In this document: positions 29,295 through 33,062 of the stretch, piece by piece | Layout of the letters: each line of letters opens with the position of its first letter | How positions within the stretch are numbered: the stretch's first letter is position 1 | Assembly: GCA_030130125.1 (NCBI GenBank) | Contig: JARZZM010000036.1 | Location: 1-33,062 of the forward strand | DNA: 33,062 nt | Origin: Thermoproteota archaeon | GTDB taxonomy: Archaea; Korarchaeota; Korarchaeia; Korarchaeales; Korarchaeaceae | Direction: 5' to 3' | Position numbers and translations under genes: made by a program | Notes under the pieces: generated by a model | Seen by the model: the letters and a program-made list of their open reading frames with translations, nothing else | Told to the model about the DNA's origin: nothing | Database searches by the model: none

Positions 29295-30417
29295 AGCTCA
29301 ATACCGCCTTCACCTCTTTAATCACCCTGTCAACCTCTTCGTCCTTCATGCAGTGGAATATAGGTAGATAAAGCACCTCCTTCGTCAGCCTCTCTGCATT
29401 GGGAGTCTCCACGTTGGAGTAATCCACTCCCCCGAAGAGGACGTGCAGGTAGTTATATTCCCTCTCAGAGAGCCTAGACATGACTGGTTGCCTCTGGAGA
29501 GGCATTGGATACGCAGGTCTAGCTAGCACACCTCTTTCCCTGAGCATCCTCACGACTTCATCCCTCTTCGATCCTACCCTTATAGGATAGAGGTGCCAAA
29601 CTGGTTCGGCCCACTCCGCGCTTACCGGCGTCTCTACTATCCCAGAGAGTTCCTCTGTATATCTGGAGGCAATCTCTCTCCTCCTATAATTGAATTCATC
29701 CAGTTTTCGCAGCTGAACTAGGCCTATTGCTGCATTCATCTCGGTCATCCTGTAATTGAAACCCACGTAGTGATGCTCGTATTTCGAGACTTGGCCTTGG
29801 TCCCTTATGGCCTTGGCCCTCTGATACACGTACTCGTCATCTGTGGTTATGATTCCCCCCTCCCCCGTTGTCATGTTCTTGGTGGGATAGAAACTGAAGG
29901 CACCGGCCTCCCCTATGCTCCCCACCTTCCTCCCCTTGTAGAGGGCCCCGTGTGCTTGGGCGGCATCCTCCAACAGGAACACCTCTCTATCCCCTACAAC
30001 TTCTCTGATCGAATCTAGATCAGCAGGATGACCGTGGATATGGACAGGAATGACTGCCCTGACTTTCGGGGTGAGCTTCCTTCTCAGATCTTCAGGGTCC
30101 ATTGTTCCCGTCCTAGGATCCACATCAACGAATACGGGTTTTGCCCCACTGAGTATCACAGAAGAGGCTGTCGCATAGAAGGTGTAGCTGGGAACAGCCA
30201 CCTCATCTCCCGGACCTATTCCAAGTGAGATTAGAGCTACATGCAGGGCGGCGGTTCCGTTCGATACCGCCACAGCGTATTTGCTACCGACGTAGGATGC
30301 GAATTCGTTCTCGAACTCCTCAACCAGCTTGCCCTGAGCTAGCATTCCTGACCTGAGCACTTCGGCAACTCGGCTTATCTCTTCCTCCCCTATACAAGGC
30401 CTCGCTATAGGTATCAT
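29287..30417 (-). CDS. DegT/DnrJ/EryC1/StrS-family PLP aminotransferase
   Basis: This family aminates nucleotide-linked keto-sugars. The 376-aa protein has the usual motifs. These are VAVSNGTAALHVAL and DEVAVPSYTFYATA near the N-terminus, LLEDAAQAHGALYKGRKVG, SFYPTKNMTTGEGG with Lys180 as the PLP Schiff-base residue, and GFNYRMTEMNAAIGLVQL. The C-terminal domain contains HLYPIRV. ATG 30417 has AGGTG 7-8 nt upstream. Substrate is unknown. Together with the WecC-like enzyme at the other end of the window it fits surface-glycan precursor synthesis, although the genes are not linked. Its end overlaps pyrG by 8 bp. Confidence 0.9.
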   Translation of the reverse strand: MIPIARPCIGEEEISRVAEVLRSGMLAQGKLVEEFENEFASYVGSKYAVAVSNGTAALHVALISLGIGPGDEVAVPSYTFYATASSVILSGAKPVFVDVDPRTGTMDPEDLRRKLTPKVRAVIPVHIHGHPADLDSIREVVGDREVFLLEDAAQAHGALYKGRKVGSIGEAGAFSFYPTKNMTTGEGGIITTDDEYVYQRAKAIRDQGQVSKYEHHYVGFNYRMTEMNAAIGLVQLRKLDEFNYRRREIASRYTEELSGIVETPVSAEWAEPVWHLYPIRVGSKRDEVVRMLRERGVLARPAYPMPLQRQPVMSRLSEREYNYLHVLFGGVDYSNVETPNAERLTKEVLYLPIFHCMKDEEVDRVIKEVKAVLSSI

Positions 30418-30432
30418 GGAAACACCTTCGGC

Positions 30433-30438
30433 TTATAG
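30433..30438 (+). promoter_or_regulatory. TATA-like box of the THUMP methylase gene (leaderless start)
   Basis: CTTATAGC is centred about 27 nt before ATG 30463. There is no Shine-Dalgarno before this ATG, which agrees with leaderless initiation. Confidence 0.45.
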
Positions 30439-30462
30439 CCTCGACTCGAAAAACATAAGGGT

Positions 30463-31638
30463 ATGCTGCTAACGCTAGGGGTCACGATACCGGGCTTGGA
30501 TCCCTTCCTAGGTGAGGAGGTAAGGGAGCTACTGGGTAGAGGTGTCAGGGGAGTGGTACCTGGTAAAGTGGAGTTTACGGCTACTCCTGAGGAGATCTTG
30601 AGGCTGAACTATACCTCCAGAACCGCGATCAGGTTCCTGATACTGGTAAGTAAGGAAATACTCGATCCCATAGATCTGGAATCACTGAAGAAGGCTGCCT
30701 CCTCGGTTGAGTGGTCCTCCTTCTTCAGTCCTTCCTATACGTTTGCAGTGAGAGCCGAGAGAGTGGGTTACCACAATTTCACCAGCGTGGATGTGGCAGC
30801 TATCGTGGGAGAAGCCGTAGTGGAGCACTTCTCCTCTCTGGGCACTAGAATAAGGGCAAACCTAAAGAGGCCTGATGTAGTGATCAGAGCCTACGTGAGC
30901 GGAAATATCTTCCTTCTAGGATTGGATACAACTGGGGAAAGTCTTCACAAACGAGGATACAGGGTGTTCGAACACAGGACATCCCTAAATCCCGTGATAG
31001 CCTACTCACTGGTCAAGCTCAGTGGCTGGCTCGATTCTCTGCCCTCTGATCCAAGCTCGGTTCTCGTAGATCCTATGTGCGGTGGTGGGACGATTCCCAT
31101 CGAGGGAGTGTTGGCTGCTTTGAGGATACCTCCCGGGAGATGGAGGAGAAGTTACCCTGTGGATCATCTCTCCCCCTTCCAAGGCATCTCTCAGGAGGAG
31201 ATATTCAATCGGGAAGATTCTTACATTGTAGATAAGGATCTGAACGTCTTATGCTCCGACATAAGCCCAAAAAGCATAAGGGGGGCCATGGAGAACGCCA
31301 AGTCGGCTGATGTCTACGACAAAATAGAGTTCGATGTGAGGGATGCGAGCGAGCTGATCTCCCTGAGTAGAATAAGCTCCGTAGCTACAGATCCACCCTA
31401 TGAGTTAAGGACTGGGAGGAACAGGAGAATAGGCGAGACCTTCCATAGAATGGCCTCCGCCCTCGAGGAGAAGCTCGAGCATAGGTTCTCAGCCATATGC
31501 GCTGGCCCGGCCCTTCCTAAACTAATGACAGCCATGCGAAACCTCAAGCTGGTGTTCAACAGGAGGATTCTCTATGGCGGGATCGAGGCCAGGTTGCTAG
31601 CCTACGAGAGGAGGGGCACCCGACAGGAAGGCCACTAA
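30463..31638 (+). CDS. trm14: THUMP-domain RNA guanine-N2 methyltransferase, Trm14/RlmL type
   Basis: This is an AdoMet-dependent RNA methylase of the COG0116 group, which in archaea includes Trm14 (m2G6 of tRNA). The 391-aa protein has an N-terminal ferredoxin-like/THUMP region (about 1-155, ending RANLKRPDVVIRAYVSGN). A linker LHKRGYRVFEHRTSLNPVIA follows, typical of COG0116 rather than COG1041 (TrmG10). The Rossmann domain has motif I VDPMCGGGTIPIEG, SDISPKSIRGAMENA and the catalytic DPPYELR. tRNA position 6 is the likely target by family, not shown by the sequence itself. The last 42 bp overlap the convergent kinase-like gene. Confidence 0.82.
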   Translation: MLLTLGVTIPGLDPFLGEEVRELLGRGVRGVVPGKVEFTATPEEILRLNYTSRTAIRFLILVSKEILDPIDLESLKKAASSVEWSSFFSPSYTFAVRAERVGYHNFTSVDVAAIVGEAVVEHFSSLGTRIRANLKRPDVVIRAYVSGNIFLLGLDTTGESLHKRGYRVFEHRTSLNPVIAYSLVKLSGWLDSLPSDPSSVLVDPMCGGGTIPIEGVLAALRIPPGRWRRSYPVDHLSPFQGISQEEIFNREDSYIVDKDLNVLCSDISPKSIRGAMENAKSADVYDKIEFDVRDASELISLSRISSVATDPPYELRTGRNRRIGETFHRMASALEEKLEHRFSAICAGPALPKLMTAMRNLKLVFNRRILYGGIEARLLAYERRGTRQEGH

Positions 31639-32235
31639 AGAACTCACAATAGGGACTGCTATGTTGTCCTCGCCTCCGTATAACTCCACCACCGAGGAGG
31701 AGATAGCTACCAATCCTGCAAGGAAGGGATCCCCAGTCAAGCCCACTAGCAAGGCTAGATAAGAGATGAGACCTGCAGCTGTACCCTCCAAGGTCCCATC
31801 AGCCATCGGGATCTTGATTCTGCCCATTGATATCCCCACCATAGAGGAAAGTCCATCAGTTAATATGAGGGCGAATATGCCGTAGGAGGCAAGTGATCCG
31901 AAAAGGAAGTAGGAAGAAGAGACGCCAATTAATCCAGATAAGGCACCAAGCCAACCAGCTCTCCTCTCGTAGTCCCTCTCAACGAGGCTCACCAACCTGT
32001 TGAATGATTCGAGGACTATCTCCATTCCCTTAGGCTGAGGAATCTGCATTCCCGCCTTGAGCCACTGTGGGAGGCCCTTCACCTGAACCGAGTAGATCCA
32101 CCCGCCGACAGCGAGGGCCGCAGCATATACAAGTTTAGGATCTATCAGATCCCCAACCATCATCGGGACGAGGAGGATAGAGGAGAACAGGATGTGGATC
32201 GCTTTCCTGAGCAACTCATTCCTCTTGGAATTCAC
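31597..32235 (-). CDS. Polyprenol/dolichol kinase-like membrane protein (downstream paralogue)
   Basis: The approximately 212-aa polytopic protein is of the SEC59/DGK1/VTE5-like CTP-dependent lipid kinase family. Features are the N-terminal LLRKAIHILFSS (family RK-x-H motif), ILTDGLSSMVGISMGRIKIP, GTLEGTAAGLISYLAL, and VELYGGEDNIAVPIVSSLVAFL near the C-terminus. The start is GTG 32235, whose first base is the last base of the upstream TAG (TAGTG), so translation is coupled. The longer frame from 32313 only runs inside the upstream gene. It could phosphorylate dolichol or another isoprenoid alcohol, but the substrate is unproved. Confidence 0.78.
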   Translation of the reverse strand: MNSKRNELLRKAIHILFSSILLVPMMVGDLIDPKLVYAAALAVGGWIYSVQVKGLPQWLKAGMQIPQPKGMEIVLESFNRLVSLVERDYERRAGWLGALSGLIGVSSSYFLFGSLASYGIFALILTDGLSSMVGISMGRIKIPMADGTLEGTAAGLISYLALLVGLTGDPFLAGLVAISSSVVELYGGEDNIAVPIVSSLVAFLSGAPPLVG

Positions 32236-32921
32236 TACCAATGGACATCCCCCAGTACCATCACCACGGCCGATACTATCGGCACCGTAAGATTGTCGTC
32301 TACCCTCGGCCACCTCTCTACCATAGTGGCCACAATAGCGGCTATAGCACCAATGTATCCCTTGTAAAAGAATCCTATCGGCAGAGAGACGAGAAGCATG
32401 GCCACACTACCCGCAGTCCCCTTACTCCACCTCTTGTAGACGATGTTTCTGACTATGCCAGTCACCCCATCGCCCACCGACATGAACAGCGCTGCAGCAA
32501 TGCCCGCGCTCAGGTCTACGTACCATAGCCCCACTATAACTAATGTCCATGTGATGCAGAAGTAGACCTCTCCTAGATTGCCCTCCACTTGGAACCAGTC
32601 AAACTTCTCTCCCCTTAGCCTGGGAAGCAGAGTTAGCACAATCATCCCGACACCGCCTATAAGCGGTATCGCCGGAGACTTGAAGAGGTAGGGTGTCAGA
32701 ACAGCCACTAGCCCGCCGGATAGTATGTGTATAACCTTCCTAGCTACATAGAGGTTCTGCCACTCGGCCACCTTTTTGGATATCCAGAACACCACTACAG
32801 AAATCCAGACGACCAAGATGAACAACCAGAGAATCTCGTCAATGCTGGGACTCCAATACCAAAGAGCTATGACCGACACGAGTAGCAATGTCAGCAGTAT
32901 GATGGGGATCTCTGCTCTCAT
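32235..32921 (-). CDS. Polyprenol/dolichol kinase-like membrane protein (upstream paralogue)
   Basis: The approximately 228-aa membrane protein is of the same family as its neighbour. It has two N-terminal helices not obvious in the neighbour. Then come VARKVIHILSGGLVA, MSVGDGVTGIVRNIVYKRW, KGTAGSVAMLLVSLPIGF and VERWPRVDDNLTVPIVSAVV. It keeps the GDG-type and DDN motifs more faithfully than the downstream copy, where they read TDG and EDN. ATG 32921 was chosen because a TATA-like box is centred 29 nt upstream; the longer frame from 32978 would include the promoter. The two paralogues may form a heteromeric enzyme or have diverged in substrate. Confidence 0.78.
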   Translation of the reverse strand: MRAEIPIILLTLLLVSVIALWYWSPSIDEILWLFILVVWISVVVFWISKKVAEWQNLYVARKVIHILSGGLVAVLTPYLFKSPAIPLIGGVGMIVLTLLPRLRGEKFDWFQVEGNLGEVYFCITWTLVIVGLWYVDLSAGIAAALFMSVGDGVTGIVRNIVYKRWSKGTAGSVAMLLVSLPIGFFYKGYIGAIAAIVATMVERWPRVDDNLTVPIVSAVVMVLGDVHW

Positions 32922-32945
32922 ACACAAGGGTCCGATTGACGCTAT

Positions 32946-32954
32946 ACTATAAAG
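32946..32954 (-). promoter_or_regulatory. TATA-like box of the polyprenol-kinase-like gene pair (leaderless start)
   Basis: CTTTATAGT on the minus strand is centred about 29 nt before ATG 32921, and no Shine-Dalgarno precedes that ATG. Confidence 0.45.
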
Positions 32955-32981
32955 TCCCCGCACGATCGTTCTATCCAACGA

Positions 32982-33062
32982 GGGGGTCAGGGGAGGACCA
33001 CTTCATCATCGCCTCCGGGGGAGCTCAAAAGGGTAAGGTAAGCCGGCCGGCCCTCATCCCCC
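32982..33062 (-). ncRNA. Possible second C/D-box sRNA, cut by the window edge
   Basis: On the minus strand a perfect box C/C' ATGATGA (33009-33003), a 12-nt candidate guide AGTGGTCCTCCC (33002-32991), box D CTGA (32990-32987) and CCCCC (32986-32982) follow one another. At the window edge GGGGG (33062-33058) and ATGAGGG (33057-33051) could supply the terminal stem and a first box C like that of the sRNA at 20462-20523. The first half has an unusually long, unclear D' region (about 41 nt between the two C-like boxes). I could not match the guide to an rRNA site from memory. Confidence 0.4.

Noticed and set aside
1-33062. Mobile elements, CRISPR arrays or a defence island.
   Set aside because: No transposase or integrase, no direct-repeat arrays and no terminal repeats were seen. 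The window is housekeeping and metabolic in content.

Overview
The window is a gene-dense archaeal chromosome segment. It encodes archaeal-type ribosomal proteins (S17e, L22, S3, L29, uS17), RNase P component Rnp1, GatD/GatE, a PolB1-type family B DNA polymerase, an archaeal HMG-CoA synthase/thiolase/DUF35 set, archaeal Ogg2, a Trm14-like methylase and polyprenol-kinase-like membrane proteins. Heavy use of AGG/AGA and ATA codons, the PolB1 type and at least one C/D-box guide RNA fit a thermophilic TACK-superphylum archaeon, possibly Korarchaeota- or Aigarchaeota-like. No rRNA gene lies in the window, so this placement is inference. There are no tRNAs, insertion sequences or CRISPR arrays, and no gene-free stretch longer than about 230 nt.

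Layout. 86-1764 (+): ribosomal protein S17e, then a UDP-ManNAc-dehydrogenase-like enzyme. 1795-4220 (-): a GlcF-like/GlcD-like pair, an FAD plus Fe-S 2-hydroxyacid dehydrogenase. 4294-5394 (+): gcvT. 5387-7553 (-): rpl22-rps3-rpl29-rnp1-rps17, an excised piece of the S10/spc ribosomal cluster. 7602-8309 (+): phosphoglycolate phosphatase. 8284-9270 (-): a surface-anchored protein with many N-glycosylation sequons. 9315-11819 (+): polB. 11793-15033 (-): gatD-gatE. 15067-17719 (-): HMG-CoA synthase, a thiolase homologue and a DUF35 protein. 17943-20444 (-): QueT-like transporter, Ogg2, a desulfoferrodoxin-like fusion protein and a PrsW-type protease. 20462-20523 (-): a C/D-box sRNA directly upstream of prsW. 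20612-23974 (-): sdhA-sdhC-sdhD-sdhB. 24205-26296 (+): a 57-aa membrane protein, a Rieske protein and cytochrome b. 26373-27579 (+): two genes of unknown function. 27672-29294 (+): pyrG. 29287-30417 (-): DegT-family aminotransferase. 30463-31638 (+): THUMP methylase. 31597-32978 (-): two tandem polyprenol/dolichol-kinase-like proteins. A second possible C/D-box RNA runs off the right edge.

The genes fall into working groups. Respiration is represented by succinate dehydrogenase and a Rieske/cytochrome b quinol-oxidising module placed divergently around one AT-rich promoter region, plus the GlcDF-like dehydrogenase. Isoprenoid and lipid metabolism is represented by the mevalonate-entry cluster and the polyprenol-kinase-like pair. 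Translation and RNA modification are represented by the ribosomal proteins, GatDE, Rnp1, the Trm14-like enzyme and the C/D sRNA. Envelope glycans are represented by the UDP-ManNAc dehydrogenase, the DegT aminotransferase and the sequon-rich surface protein.

Initiation follows two patterns. Several first genes of transcripts have a TATA-like box 26-29 nt before the start codon, so they are probably leaderless. Genes inside operons have GGTGA/GGAGGT Shine-Dalgarno sequences.

The observations most worth a second look are as follows. The C/D sRNA has one guide matching the conserved 5' end of 16S rRNA. The thiolase beside HMG-CoA synthase has lost both the nucleophilic Cys and the GHP His. A desulforedoxin/superoxide-reductase-like/CxxC fusion protein lacks one iron ligand. 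A 57-residue membrane protein is coupled to the Rieske/cytochrome b genes.
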